In this document: in pieces, positions 24,201 to 32,523 of the stretch
Layout: the number at the start of each line of letters is the position of its first letter
How positions within the stretch are numbered: position 1 is the stretch's first letter
NCBI RefSeq assembly: GCF_017471675.1
Contig: NZ_JAFUSK010000075.1
Span: 1 to 34,199 of the forward strand
DNA: 34,199 bases
Origin: Pseudobutyrivibrio sp.
GTDB lineage: Bacteria > Bacillota > Clostridia > Lachnospirales > Lachnospiraceae
Direction: 5' to 3'
Made by a program: the position numbers and the translations under genes
Notes under the pieces: generated by a model
The model's input: the letters and a program-made list of their open reading frames with translations, nothing else
Database searches by the model: none
What the model was told of the DNA's origin: nothing

Positions 24201-24486
24201 GTCCAGCCTGACCTCCAAGTGTTGGAAGAAGTGAATCTGGCTTTTCCTTAATAATAATTTGCTTTAAAACATCTACTGTAAGTGGCTCGATGTAAACCTC
24301 ATCAGCAATCTCCTTATCAGTCATAATTGTTGCAGGGTTAGAGTTTACAAGACAAACCTCTATCCCCTCTTCCTTAAGGGAACGACAAGCCTGAGTTCCA
24401 GCATAATCAAACTCTGCTGCCTGTCCAATGACGATAGGGCCAGAGCCAATCACCATTACTTTCTTAATGTCACTTCTCTTTGGCAT
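21286..24486 (-). CDS. carB: Carbamoyl-phosphate synthase, large subunit
   Basis: 1066 residues, the usual length. Two homologous ATP-grasp halves are seen, each opening with KKVMVIGSGPIVIGQ or KKVLVLGSGPIRIGQ and each carrying GGQ (PTLGGQAG, QFGGQTA) and EVNPR motifs. The first half makes carboxyphosphate and the second phosphorylates carbamate; a C-terminal MGS-like regulatory domain (about 930-1066, MIITVKDADKPEAL to DTPTQGHGDKTRDG) binds allosteric effectors. It joins with carA to make carbamoyl phosphate for arginine and pyrimidines. Its ATG shares one base with the carA stop (TAATG), so translation is coupled. Confidence 0.98.
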   Translation of the reverse strand: MPKRSDIKKVMVIGSGPIVIGQAAEFDYAGTQACRSLKEEGIEVCLVNSNPATIMTDKEIADEVYIEPLTVDVLKQIIIKEKPDSLLPTLGGQAGLNLGMELAESGFLEEQGVKLIGTTAETIFRAEDRQAFKDTMEKLGEPVAASLVVNTVEDGIKFTNTIGYPVVLRPAYTLGGSGGGIAHNQTELVEILTNGLRLSRVHEVLVERCIAGWKEIEYEVMRDANGNCITVCNMENIDPVGVHTGDSIVVAPSQTLGDKEYQMLRTSALRIIDELGITGGCNVQYALHPESFEYCVIEVNPRVSRSSALASKATGYPIAKVAAKIALGYTLDEIPNAITKKTYASFEPMLDYCVVKIPRLPFDKFITAQRKLTTQMKATGEVMSICNNFEGALMKAIRSLEQHVDSLLSYDFCDMTDAELEEALTVVDDRRIYCIAEALRRGTSYETIHEITKIDMWFIDKIKILVEMELRLQQEELTVDLLKEAKRIEFPDSVIAHLNGKMTEEEVRKMRYDNGIVAAYKMVDTCAAEFDAMTPYYYSVYGSENEAVETKDRKKVLVLGSGPIRIGQGVEFDYCSVHATWAFAKEGWETVIVNNNPETVSTDFDIADKLYFEPLTNEDVESIVNLEKPDGAIVQFGGQTAIKLTEHLMKIGVPILGTKAEDVDAAEDRELFDEILEQTQIPRAAGGTVFTAEEAKEVANRLGYPVLVRPSYVLGGQGMQIAFNDDEIEKFMDIINQIAQDHPILVDKYLQGKEIEVDAICDGENILIPGIMEHIERTGIHSGDSISVYPAHTITQDIKDKIVDYTERLAKALHVLGMINIQFIAMDGEVYVIEVNPRSSRTVPYISKVTGIPIVDLAAKAILGHKITEMGYKPGLQPEADYIAIKMPVFSFEKLRGAEISLGPEMKSTGECLGIAKTFEEALYKAFLGAGVVLPKHKQMIITVKDADKPEALEVAKRFEKLGYTIYATRSTAKYLQDGGVEARQVNKITQESPNVMDLILGHKIDLVIDTPTQGHGDKTRDGFLIRRNAIETGINCITAMDTAVALATSLESATTEYTLVDVATI

Positions 24487-25556
24487 TACTGCTCTCCTCC
24501 CATCATCTTAATAAATCTATCAAACAAATATCCGCTGTCCTGTGGTCCTGGGCAAGCCTCAGGATGGAACTGAACAGTGAAGATGTTCTTTCCTGTGTAT
24601 TTAAGTCCTTCATTTGTTCCATCATTTACATTTACAAATGCAGGTACTGCAATCTTTTCATCAAGTCCGTCTGTATCAACTACATAACCGTGGTTTTGAG
24701 ATGAAATATATACTTTGCCAGTCTCCAAATCCTTTACAGGATGGTTGCCACCTCTGTGGCCGTATTTCAGCTTATGTGTATCAAGACCATTTGCAAGTGC
24801 CATTAACTGATGTCCAAGGCAGATTGCAAAAATTGGCACATCTGATTCATAAAGCTTTTTAACCTCATCAATGATAGGACCGCAATCCTTTGGATCTCCA
24901 GGTCCGTTTGAAAGCATAATTCCGTCTGGATTTCCTGCTAAAATTTCCTTAGCCTTTGTATGTGCTGGGTAAATAGTTACCTCACAGCCTCTATCATTTA
25001 ATGATTTTGCAATATTTCTCTTGGCACCAAAATCTAAAAGTGCAACCTTCTTACCATTTCCCTTAAGCACAGATTTTTCATGGCATGTAACCTTTGATAC
25101 CACATCACCTGTTGCATAAGCTGCAAGCTTTGGCTTAATCTCCTCAAAGTTAAAGTGCTCATTTGTGGTAATCATACCATTCATAGTTCCACGGTCCCTA
25201 AGGATTTTAGTAAGCGCACGTGTATCAATACCAGAAATACCAGTGATGTTATGCTTAACTAAGAAATCCTGAATAGTTCCCTTGCATCTGAAATTTGATG
25301 GAATTCTGCTAAGCTCTCTTACAATAAATCCATCTGGCCAAGGTCTACCGCTTTCCATATCATCTGTAATTCCATAGTTACCAATAAGTGGATATGTCAT
25401 GCACACTGCCTGTCCTGCATAGGAAGGGTCTGTGAGCACTTCCAGGTAACCTGTCATAGAAGTATTGAAAACTATTTCACTTATAACTTCTCTTGTTGAC
25501 CCTATGCTAGTTCCTTCAAAAACTGTCCCGTCTTCCAAAATTAAAAATGCTTTCAT
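24486..25556 (-). CDS. carA: Carbamoyl-phosphate synthase, small (glutamine amidotransferase) subunit
   Basis: 356 residues. N-terminal CarA domain (LILEDGTVFEG, SMTGYLEVLTDPSYAGQ), then a class I GATase with the triad Cys246 (FAICLGHQ), His331 and Glu333 (FHPEACPGP). It frees ammonia from glutamine and passes it to CarB. GAGGAAAG precedes the ATG. It lies 64 bases downstream of purL, across a hairpin at 25584-25616, so it may be expressed both from purL read-through and from its own signals. No pyrimidine attenuator is recognised. Confidence 0.97.
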   Translation of the reverse strand: MKAFLILEDGTVFEGTSIGSTREVISEIVFNTSMTGYLEVLTDPSYAGQAVCMTYPLIGNYGITDDMESGRPWPDGFIVRELSRIPSNFRCKGTIQDFLVKHNITGISGIDTRALTKILRDRGTMNGMITTNEHFNFEEIKPKLAAYATGDVVSKVTCHEKSVLKGNGKKVALLDFGAKRNIAKSLNDRGCEVTIYPAHTKAKEILAGNPDGIMLSNGPGDPKDCGPIIDEVKKLYESDVPIFAICLGHQLMALANGLDTHKLKYGHRGGNHPVKDLETGKVYISSQNHGYVVDTDGLDEKIAVPAFVNVNDGTNEGLKYTGKNIFTVQFHPEACPGPQDSGYLFDRFIKMMGGEQ

Positions 25557-25583
25557 CTTTCCTCTTTTCTACCCTTTTTATTA

Positions 25584-25616
25584 AAACTCCAAGGTAGTAA
25601 ATTTACCTTGGAGTTT
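25584..25616. terminator. Hairpin between purL and carA
   Basis: Perfect thirteen-base arms (AAACTCCAAGGTA and its complement) with a seven-base loop. On the minus strand TTTT then AATAAAAA follows, a moderate terminator; it probably reduces rather than stops flow from purL to carAB. Confidence 0.75.
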
Positions 25617-25620
25617 GTTT

Positions 25621-28600
25621 TTATCTAAAATAGTCTACACCAGATTCGAACAACTTCATATCCTGATTGCCATAGATGTTAATTGAAACACCATCTCCCT
25701 TACGCTCGGCATGGCACATCTTTCCGTAAACTCTACCATCAGGGCTAGTAATACCCTCAATAGCAGCAAAGCTTCCGTTGATGTTCCACTCCTCGTCCAT
25801 AGATGCATTTCCATCTAAATCAACATACTGAGTTGCCACCTGACCATTTTCGAATAGCTTCTTAATCCATTCTTCAGGTGCAACAAATCGGCCTTCACCG
25901 TGTGATGCTGGAGCGCAATAAACTTCACCTGTCTTTGTACCTGCAAGCCATGGTGACTTATTGCTGACCACCTTTGTATATGCAATTTTTGAAATATGAC
26001 GTCCGATTGTGTTGTATGTAAGTGTAGGAGAATCTTCAGTCTGTGTATGGATTTCTCCATAAGGTACAAGGCCAAGCTTAATAAGTGCCTGGAAACCATT
26101 ACAAATACCAAGCATCAAACCGTCTCTATTTTCAAGAAGATTTGTGATAGCCTCCTTCATCTTAGCATTTCTAAATGCTGTAGCAAAGAACTTTGCAGAA
26201 CCCTCTGGCTCATCACCAGCTGAGAAACCACCTGGGAACATTACAATCTGTGACTGAGCAATTGCTCTTGAGAATTCATCTACAGACTCTCTAATGTCTT
26301 CTGCTGTCTGGTTCTTAAAGACCTTAACATTTGTGATTGCACCAGCCTGCTCAAATGCTCTGGCAGAATCGTACTCACAGTTTGTACCTGGGAATACTGG
26401 AATAAATACTCTAGGCTTTGCAATCTTATTCTTGCAAATGTAGAAATCCTTTGCCTTATATAAATCGGACTGAACAGGTGTAGTATCTTCGCTGCTCTTT
26501 GTCTTGAATACCTTTTCAAGTGGGCTAGTCCATGCTGCTATAGCCTCATCCATGGTAATCTTAACATCCTTATAAGTGAATGTGGCATCATCAGTAACCT
26601 CACCAACCACATATCCGCAATCTGTAAGACCTGCCTTTGTCAGCTCATTTTCTATTGCAAGTGCAGCATCCTCTGAAACCTCAAGGACAATATCACCAAC
26701 TGAGTATCCAAATAATGTTTTATTTGTAAAGCCATCTAAAATCTTAACACCAAGCTTGTTACCAAAAGCCATCTTAGATACAGCAGGTACAAGTCCGTAA
26801 GCATCAAGAGCATAAGCAGCCTTAATATTTCCCATCTCAACCATCTGACGAACAGCTGCGTAAATCTGCTTAGCCTGCTCGTAGTTTGGCTGATCATAAG
26901 CATCTCTTAAAACTCTAAGAACAAAAAGCTTATCTCCTGCTTCCTTAAGCTCAGGTGTTACTATATCACCAACCTTAGCAACATCTACTGCAAATGAAAC
27001 CAGTGTAGGTGGAACATCGATTTCGTTAAATGTTCCTGACATAGAATCCTTACCACCAATTGATGGAAGACCAAACTGCATCTGAGCTCTATATGCACCA
27101 AGAAGTGCTGCAAATGGCTGACTCCAACGCTTTGGATCAGCGCTCATTCTACGGAAGTACTCCTGGAAAGTGAATCTAATCTTCTTGTAATCACCACCAG
27201 TTGCAACGATACGTGCTACTGATTCAAGCACTGCATACTGTGCACCGTGATATGGTGACCATGAGCTTACATAAGGATTAAATCCAAATGCCATCATAGT
27301 AACTGCATCAGTCTTTCCATCTGCTACAGGAACCTTTGCAACCATTGACTGTGTCTCTGTAAGCTGATACTTACCACCGAAAGGCATCAGTGTTGAGCCT
27401 GCTCCAATAGAACCATCAAACATCTCAACAAGTCCCTTTTGTGAACAGTTGTTAAGGTCTGATAAAGTATCAAGCCAAGCAGCCTTAACATCACCATTCT
27501 CTAAATCCTTAGCAACCTTTTCGATTCCATATTTATCAATATATTTTTCACTAGCATCAGGAAGCTCTACATATACATCTGTCTCCTGGTGAGCACCGTT
27601 TGTATCAAGGAAGGCACGTGACAGATTAACAATCTCCTTGCCTCTCCAGTTAAGAACAAGACGAGGCTCTTCTGTTACAACAGCAACCTCAATTGCCTCT
27701 AAGTTCTCCTCTGCAGCATACTGTAAGAACTTGTTTACATCAGCAGGAGCAACAACAACTGCCATTCTCTCCTGAGATTCTGAAATAGCAAGCTCTGTTC
27801 CATCAAGACCTGCGTACTTCTTAGGAACCTTATCAAGGTCTACTGTAAGACCAGGAGCAAGCTCTCCGATTGCAACTGAAACACCGCCGGCACCAAAATC
27901 GTTACACTTCTTAATTATATAAGAAACCTCTTCTCTTCTGAAAAGACGCTGAATCTTACGCTCTGTAGGTGGATTACCCTTTTGTACCTCAGCTCCGCAA
28001 ACTGCTGTAGATTCAGTATTGTGAGCCTTTGATGAACCTGTAGCACCACCGATTCCATCACGACCAGTACGACCACCAAGAAGGATGATTCTATCACCTG
28101 GGTCAGAGTTTAAACGCTGAACAGCACGTCTAGGAGCAGCACCCATAACAGCACCGATTTCCATACGCTTAGCAACGTAATCTGGATGATAGATTTCCTT
28201 AACATATCCAGTAGCAAGACCAATCTGGTTACCATAAGAGCTATAGCCATGAGCAGCCTCACGAACAAGCTTCTTCTGAGGAAGCTTTCCTTCTATTGTA
28301 TCCTTAACAGAAACTGTTGGGTCAGCAGCACCTGTAACACGCATAGCCTGATATACATAAGTACGTCCTGAAAGTGGATCACGAATAGCACCACCAAGAC
28401 ATGTTGCAGCACCACCAAATGGCTCGATTTCTGTAGGATGGTTATGTGTTTCGTTCTTGAAATTGATTAACCATTCCTCCTCAGTTCCATCTACATTGAT
28501 TGGAACTACTATTGAGCAGGCATTAATCTCATCAGATTCTTCCTGGTCATCAAGCATACCATCTGCCTTAAGACGCTTCATAGCAAGAAGTGCAAGATCC

Positions 28601-29421
28601 ATAAGGCATACAAACTTGTCATCTCTGTCCTTATAAAGAATCTTGAAATTATCAAGATAATCATCAAAAGTTTCCTGAATAGGAGCCTTATAAAAACCAT
28701 CTTCAATAGTTACATTCTTAAGCTCTGTAGAGAATGTAGTATGTCTACAATGATCAGACCAATATGTATCTAATACCCTGATTTCAGTGACAGTAGGGTC
28801 TCTGTGTTCATCTTTGGAAAAATAGTGCTGAATGTGAAGGAAATCCTTAAATGTCATAGCAAGATTTAAGGAATCGTATAAATCTTTTAAATCATTTTCA
28901 GCCATTGAAGAAAAACCGTCAAATGTCTTGACGTCGGCTGGCTCATCGAAATTATTAGATAGAGACTCTGGTAAATCAAGAGAAGTCTCTCTAGAATCAA
29001 CTGGATTAATACAATGCTTCTTTATAGCATTGAATTCTTCATCTGTAATATTGCCCTCAATAACATAAGTAGTAGCTGTATGAATTGTAGGTTCTTCATT
29101 TTCATTTAAAAGCTTAAGACACTGCTCTACTGAATCAGCGCGCTGGTCAAACTGTCCTGGGAGAAACTCAACAGAAAAGACTCTGCCATTGTAATCAAAA
29201 GTCCCTTCGTAAACATTATCAACAGGAGGCTCCGAAAAAACAGTCTTAACTGCCTTCTTAAAAACGTCGTCAGAAACATCTTGAACATCATAACGAATCA
29301 AGACTCTAACTCCCGTAACATCCTTGATGCCTAAGTAGCTTCCTATTTCGGATAGCAATGACTTGGCAGATACTGCAAATTGTGGCTTTTTTTCAACGTA
29401 AACTCTTCTTACCTTGCCCAC
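25621..29421 (-). CDS. purL: Phosphoribosylformylglycinamidine synthase, single-chain (clostridial type)
   Basis: 1266 residues in one chain joining PurS-like, PurL and PurQ-like parts. It turns FGAR, glutamine and ATP into FGAM in purine synthesis. The N-terminal part carries VRRVYVEKKPQF; the catalytic core shows DTYWSDHCRHTTF, FKNETHNHPTEIEPFGGAATC and a second half with SIGGKDSMSGTF. The C-terminal GATase has FPGTNCEYDSARAF, FPGGFSAGDE, Cys1107 (LGICNGFQ), SHGEGR, and His1237/Glu1239 in CHAERKGDG, where most relatives have HPER. Translation starts with GTG behind GGAGGTG. The leader before it (29422-29520) can fold into a three-way junction. Confidence 0.97.
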   Translation of the reverse strand: MGKVRRVYVEKKPQFAVSAKSLLSEIGSYLGIKDVTGVRVLIRYDVQDVSDDVFKKAVKTVFSEPPVDNVYEGTFDYNGRVFSVEFLPGQFDQRADSVEQCLKLLNENEEPTIHTATTYVIEGNITDEEFNAIKKHCINPVDSRETSLDLPESLSNNFDEPADVKTFDGFSSMAENDLKDLYDSLNLAMTFKDFLHIQHYFSKDEHRDPTVTEIRVLDTYWSDHCRHTTFSTELKNVTIEDGFYKAPIQETFDDYLDNFKILYKDRDDKFVCLMDLALLAMKRLKADGMLDDQEESDEINACSIVVPINVDGTEEEWLINFKNETHNHPTEIEPFGGAATCLGGAIRDPLSGRTYVYQAMRVTGAADPTVSVKDTIEGKLPQKKLVREAAHGYSSYGNQIGLATGYVKEIYHPDYVAKRMEIGAVMGAAPRRAVQRLNSDPGDRIILLGGRTGRDGIGGATGSSKAHNTESTAVCGAEVQKGNPPTERKIQRLFRREEVSYIIKKCNDFGAGGVSVAIGELAPGLTVDLDKVPKKYAGLDGTELAISESQERMAVVVAPADVNKFLQYAAEENLEAIEVAVVTEEPRLVLNWRGKEIVNLSRAFLDTNGAHQETDVYVELPDASEKYIDKYGIEKVAKDLENGDVKAAWLDTLSDLNNCSQKGLVEMFDGSIGAGSTLMPFGGKYQLTETQSMVAKVPVADGKTDAVTMMAFGFNPYVSSWSPYHGAQYAVLESVARIVATGGDYKKIRFTFQEYFRRMSADPKRWSQPFAALLGAYRAQMQFGLPSIGGKDSMSGTFNEIDVPPTLVSFAVDVAKVGDIVTPELKEAGDKLFVLRVLRDAYDQPNYEQAKQIYAAVRQMVEMGNIKAAYALDAYGLVPAVSKMAFGNKLGVKILDGFTNKTLFGYSVGDIVLEVSEDAALAIENELTKAGLTDCGYVVGEVTDDATFTYKDVKITMDEAIAAWTSPLEKVFKTKSSEDTTPVQSDLYKAKDFYICKNKIAKPRVFIPVFPGTNCEYDSARAFEQAGAITNVKVFKNQTAEDIRESVDEFSRAIAQSQIVMFPGGFSAGDEPEGSAKFFATAFRNAKMKEAITNLLENRDGLMLGICNGFQALIKLGLVPYGEIHTQTEDSPTLTYNTIGRHISKIAYTKVVSNKSPWLAGTKTGEVYCAPASHGEGRFVAPEEWIKKLFENGQVATQYVDLDGNASMDEEWNINGSFAAIEGITSPDGRVYGKMCHAERKGDGVSINIYGNQDMKLFESGVDYFR

Positions 29422-29450
29422 TTTACACCTCCGTATATTTACTTGAAAAT

Positions 29451-29520
29451 CTGTGAGTAATGCTTCCTGCCAGACTTTTATGTCCGAAAACTAGTAAATT
29501 GCTGACAGTCAGCCTCACAG
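29451..29520 (-). ncRNA. Candidate structured leader RNA (three-way junction) upstream of purL
   Basis: On the minus strand CTGTGAG (29514-29520) pairs with CTCACAG (29451-29457), enclosing two hairpins: GCTGA/TCAGC and CGGAC/GTCTG. The layout resembles a riboswitch aptamer, but it does not match the purine, ZTP or ykkC consensus as I recall them. It lies between an extended -10 promoter and the GTG. Confidence 0.4.
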
Positions 29521-29528
29521 TTAAAAAG

Positions 29529-29537
29529 AGTATAACA
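29529..29537 (-). promoter_or_regulatory. Extended -10 promoter of purL
   Basis: TGTTATACT on the minus strand fits an extended -10 (TGnTATAAT-like); the -35 region is poor. It would start transcripts just upstream of the folded leader. Confidence 0.5.
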
Positions 29538-29565
29538 CAAAAAATTCACAACTCCTAATAATTTT

Positions 29566-31971
29566 TTAGGTCAATTTTTGCCAGAATTTTGTTAATTTTA
29601 ACGAAACTTCATCCACTGTGGTAAAAGAAGCATCATTCCATTCTCGAGGAAAAGTTTTTCTGTAGCTTGATAATCTAAATCGGTCGTCCAAAAGTGCAAT
29701 TACACCAACATCGTCTTTTGTTCTAATAAGTCTTCCAGCTGCCTGTATAACCTTGTTCATACCAGGATATAAATAAGCATATTCAAAACCATTCTTGCCA
29801 CTTTCATCAAAGAAGTCTGCCATTAGCTTTCGCTCATTTCCAACTTGAGGTAGGCCGGCGCCAAGTATCACAACACCAATAAGCTTTCCACCAACTAAAT
29901 CTATTCCTTCTGAAAAAATGCCACCTAATGTGCAAAAAGCAACCATAGACTTTTCCCGCTTCTTTTCAAATTCCATTAGGAATTCTTCTCGCTCCTGCTC
30001 AGTCATATTCTGACTCTGCACCAATATATCAACATTATTTGAAATAGTCTCATACTTGCTTAGGATATCCTCTAAGAATTTATATGATGGACCAAATACC
30101 ATGTAGTTGCCCTGTTTAGCCTTTACAATAGTATTTATGTATGTAGCATATTTTAAATACTCCTCATCGCCACGTTTGGTATACTTACTGGTTACATCCG
30201 TTCCTAAAAGCAATGCCCTTTTTCTTTGGTCAAAAACTGAATCAACATAGATGGCATATACATCCTTTTCATTGCACAATAGATTTTTATAATATTCTAT
30301 TGGAAGAAGTGTAGCGCTAAAATATACTGTAGCTCTTGCCATCCTAAGTCTATCCTGCAGCTGTGCTGACGGGTCAATGCAATATAGATGAAGATTGAAG
30401 TTCTTATCCTCATCAAAATCGCAATAAATCCTATAATGTTCTTTGTCCTGCTGATATGCCAGTGCTGTAAAATTTCTTAATCTGAAATAAAAATCTAAAA
30501 CCTCGTCTTGATATATACCGAACTTAATTTCCTTCTTAAATAACTGTTCTAATATCATCTGCAAATTATCACAGGCATTAAGTAACAAATCTATATCATC
30601 AAGAACTGTTATATCACTTTCACATTCACGCTTGTATTCAAGCATTATCCTGTTACATTTTTCAAGTGCATTAACCAGCTTTTTGCTAACAGGCTTTGCA
30701 TATCTTTTGATAGAAAGTATTTCTTCTTTGATAAGAGTTTCGGAATACATTTCTCTGGCTCTATCAACCATATTATGAGCCTCATCCACCAAGAAAATAT
30801 GCTCCCCATTTTTCCCATCTGCGAAAAATCTTTTTAAATAGACATTAGGGTCAAACACATAATTGTAATCGCAAATAATTCCCTCACACCAGGTGCTTAC
30901 ATCCAGTGCCAACTCAAAAGGACATACCACATACTCCTCAGCATAGGAAAGAATAACATCCCTTGTTATAACATTTTCCTTTGTAATGACCTCATATATG
31001 GCATCATTTATTCTATCAAAATGCCCCCTGGCATAAGGACAATAATCAGGATTACAATCCGCTTCATCACACATACACATTTTATCCTTGGCAGTGAGCA
31101 TAATTGTCTTTCCCTCATAGCCTTTTTCTGTAAGCATGGTATATGCATCCTTCGCGGCTATAGCAGTAGCCGTCTTGGCAGTTAAATAAAATATTCGCTC
31201 CGCCAAATTCTGCCCCAAGGCCATTACAGCCGGATATACGTTTGCTATAGTTTTACCAGTTCCAGTAGGCGCCTGCATAAATAGAATCTTCTGTCTATAA
31301 ATGCTTCTATAAACATCAGATACAAGCTTCTTTTGTCCATCCCTATACTCAAATGGAAACTGTAAATCTCTAGCGGATTCTATTAATTCTTGCTTGTGAT
31401 AGTATTGAAAATCAGACCATTTTCTAAATATTCCTATGATAGTTAGAAACCATTTTTCAATTTCATCAAAAGTATAGACCTGATTAAATCGTTTTATTTC
31501 TTCCGTCTCAAGGCTCACGTATGTCATCTGAACTTCCACTGTGTCTAATTGGTATTCATTGGCGACTATATAAGCGTAGCATTTAGCCTGAGCCTCATGA
31601 ACTAGTACAGGCTTTTCAAATGTCATTACATCCATGTACATGCCCTTAATTTCATCTACAGTTGCTGCAACAACTATACCGTCCTCATCTCTATCTAAAA
31701 CCAAGCCATCTGCTCTGCCTTCAATACCAAGTGTGTAATCTTCATATTCAATCTGATATTTAAGTGGTACCTCTGCACTATAAAAGGGACCCATAGAATT
31801 TTGAATTTTTCTATGGATCCTACTTCCTGCCTGCATAGCCTCGAAAGGATCTACCGAACCTTTTCTGTCGTCTATATCTCCCTCTCTAAGAAGAAATTCT
31901 ACAAGATTTCTGACAGATATATTTATTTGTGCCTTTTCTCCCTCTGGAGTAATTAATCTCGAAACTTTCAT
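29566..31971 (-). CDS. XPD/DinG-type Fe-S helicase with Cas4-like nuclease domain
   Basis: 801 residues. The N-terminal about 200 residues look like a PD-(D/E)XK (Cas4-type) domain: HRKIQ, GIEGRADG, DEIKG and HEAQAKCYAYI. Then superfamily 2 helicase motifs: Walker A APTGTGKT, a four-cysteine Fe-S cluster (CMC, then ADCNPDYC), DEAH in FLVDEAHN, and motif VI GRLIRT near the C-terminus. XPD/DinG helicases unwind DNA 5' to 3' in repair or at R-loops; the nuclease fold suggests processing. The start is fixed by the domain's N-terminus, but no Shine-Dalgarno exists: a hairpin ending in T7 sits only three bases before the ATG. Not adjacent to CRISPR. Confidence 0.92.
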   Translation of the reverse strand: MKVSRLITPEGEKAQINISVRNLVEFLLREGDIDDRKGSVDPFEAMQAGSRIHRKIQNSMGPFYSAEVPLKYQIEYEDYTLGIEGRADGLVLDRDEDGIVVAATVDEIKGMYMDVMTFEKPVLVHEAQAKCYAYIVANEYQLDTVEVQMTYVSLETEEIKRFNQVYTFDEIEKWFLTIIGIFRKWSDFQYYHKQELIESARDLQFPFEYRDGQKKLVSDVYRSIYRQKILFMQAPTGTGKTIANVYPAVMALGQNLAERIFYLTAKTATAIAAKDAYTMLTEKGYEGKTIMLTAKDKMCMCDEADCNPDYCPYARGHFDRINDAIYEVITKENVITRDVILSYAEEYVVCPFELALDVSTWCEGIICDYNYVFDPNVYLKRFFADGKNGEHIFLVDEAHNMVDRAREMYSETLIKEEILSIKRYAKPVSKKLVNALEKCNRIMLEYKRECESDITVLDDIDLLLNACDNLQMILEQLFKKEIKFGIYQDEVLDFYFRLRNFTALAYQQDKEHYRIYCDFDEDKNFNLHLYCIDPSAQLQDRLRMARATVYFSATLLPIEYYKNLLCNEKDVYAIYVDSVFDQRKRALLLGTDVTSKYTKRGDEEYLKYATYINTIVKAKQGNYMVFGPSYKFLEDILSKYETISNNVDILVQSQNMTEQEREEFLMEFEKKREKSMVAFCTLGGIFSEGIDLVGGKLIGVVILGAGLPQVGNERKLMADFFDESGKNGFEYAYLYPGMNKVIQAAGRLIRTKDDVGVIALLDDRFRLSSYRKTFPREWNDASFTTVDEVSLKLTKFWQKLT

Positions 31972-31974
31972 AAT

Positions 31975-32007
31975 AAAAAAAGACCTGCAAGTGTTAACTT
32001 ACAGGTC
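31975..32007 (-). terminator. Hairpin with T7 ending at the helicase start codon
   Basis: Eleven-base arms (31982-31992 and 31997-32007, one G-U) with loop GTTA, followed by seven T on the minus strand. It probably ends the HPr-like message but also forms the first bases of the helicase message, whose TATAAT lies at 32010-32015. Confidence 0.8.
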
Positions 32008-32009
32008 AT

Positions 32010-32015
32010 ATTATA
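32010..32015 (-). promoter_or_regulatory. -10 element of the helicase gene
   Basis: A consensus TATAAT on the minus strand; the -35 (17 bases upstream) is poor. The predicted start point falls inside or at the edge of the terminator hairpin. Confidence 0.4.
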
Positions 32016-32091
32016 CAATATATTATTACGGTAAGCTATGCTTACTATAATACAAAAGCCAGTTGCTTAAGCGATATCCTTTGAATCTATA

Positions 32092-32319
32092 CTAAGCTAC
32101 AACGAACTTCTTAACTGCATTAAAGAAACCTGAATCTGAATGCTCTGAAACATAAACATCCATCTCACGCTTAACCCCCATTGCAAGCACACCTAATAGA
32201 GACTTACCATCAATGTATACCACGCCGCTGTGAAGGTCAATATCACCACCACACTTAGAAGCTGCATTAACAAACTCCTCTGCGTCCTGTGTGTTCTCTA
32301 AAAGAATTTTAAATTTCAT
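32092..32319 (-). CDS. HPr-like protein lacking the phospho-accepting histidine (Crh-like)
   Basis: 75 residues from MKFKILLEN; the TAGGAG nine bases before this ATG favours it over a TTG three codons earlier. The fold pattern of HPr is clear (NAASKCGGDIDL, VVYIDGKSLLGVLAMGV), and Ser40 corresponds to the regulatory Ser46. At the place of His15 the protein has Asn9, and the HARPA motif is absent, so it cannot carry phosphate for sugar transport. Bacillus Crh has the same combination and acts with CcpA in catabolite repression. A Crh-like regulatory role is the best guess. Strong promoter TTGACA-17-TATAAC at 32365-32393. Confidence 0.82.
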   Translation of the reverse strand: MKFKILLENTQDAEEFVNAASKCGGDIDLHSGVVYIDGKSLLGVLAMGVKREMDVYVSEHSDSGFFNAVKKFVVA

Positions 32320-32364
32320 AAAAATCAACTCCTATTACTAATTAAGACTATAACTGTATGTTAA

Positions 32365-32393
32365 GTTATAACATGGTAACAGGCTCATGTCAA
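32365..32393 (-). promoter_or_regulatory. Promoter of the HPr-like gene
   Basis: Perfect -35 TTGACA (32388-32393), 17-base spacer, TATAAC (32365-32370). Confidence 0.8.
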
Positions 32394-32441
32394 TGTAATT
32401 ATTGCTAATGAATTTTCAATTATTGCATTCATTCAAAAACA

Positions 32442-32469
32442 AAGCCTCGGCTTTAATCCACCGAGGCTT
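32442..32469 (-). terminator. Terminator of the HDOD gene (distal)
   Basis: Nine-base GC-rich arms AAGCCTCGG and CCGAGGCTT with a ten-base loop; TTTGTTTTTG follows on the minus strand. Confidence 0.85.
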
Positions 32470-32476
32470 AACATAT

Positions 32477-32518
32477 GACTTCTTGCTGACAGAATAATGA
32501 AATTGTCAACAAGAAGTC
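32477..32518 (-). terminator. Second, proximal hairpin after the HDOD stop codon
   Basis: Outer arms GACTTCTTG/CAAGAAGTC and inner TGACA/TGTCA flank a 12-base loop. It has no T run and may protect the 3' end of the message or support the stronger hairpin downstream. Confidence 0.55.
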
Positions 32519-32523
32519 CTACT

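Noticed and set aside
29451-29520. Classical purine or ZTP riboswitch before purL
   Set aside because: The conserved purine core and the ZTP sequence elements I know are absent, so I call it only a candidate structured leader.
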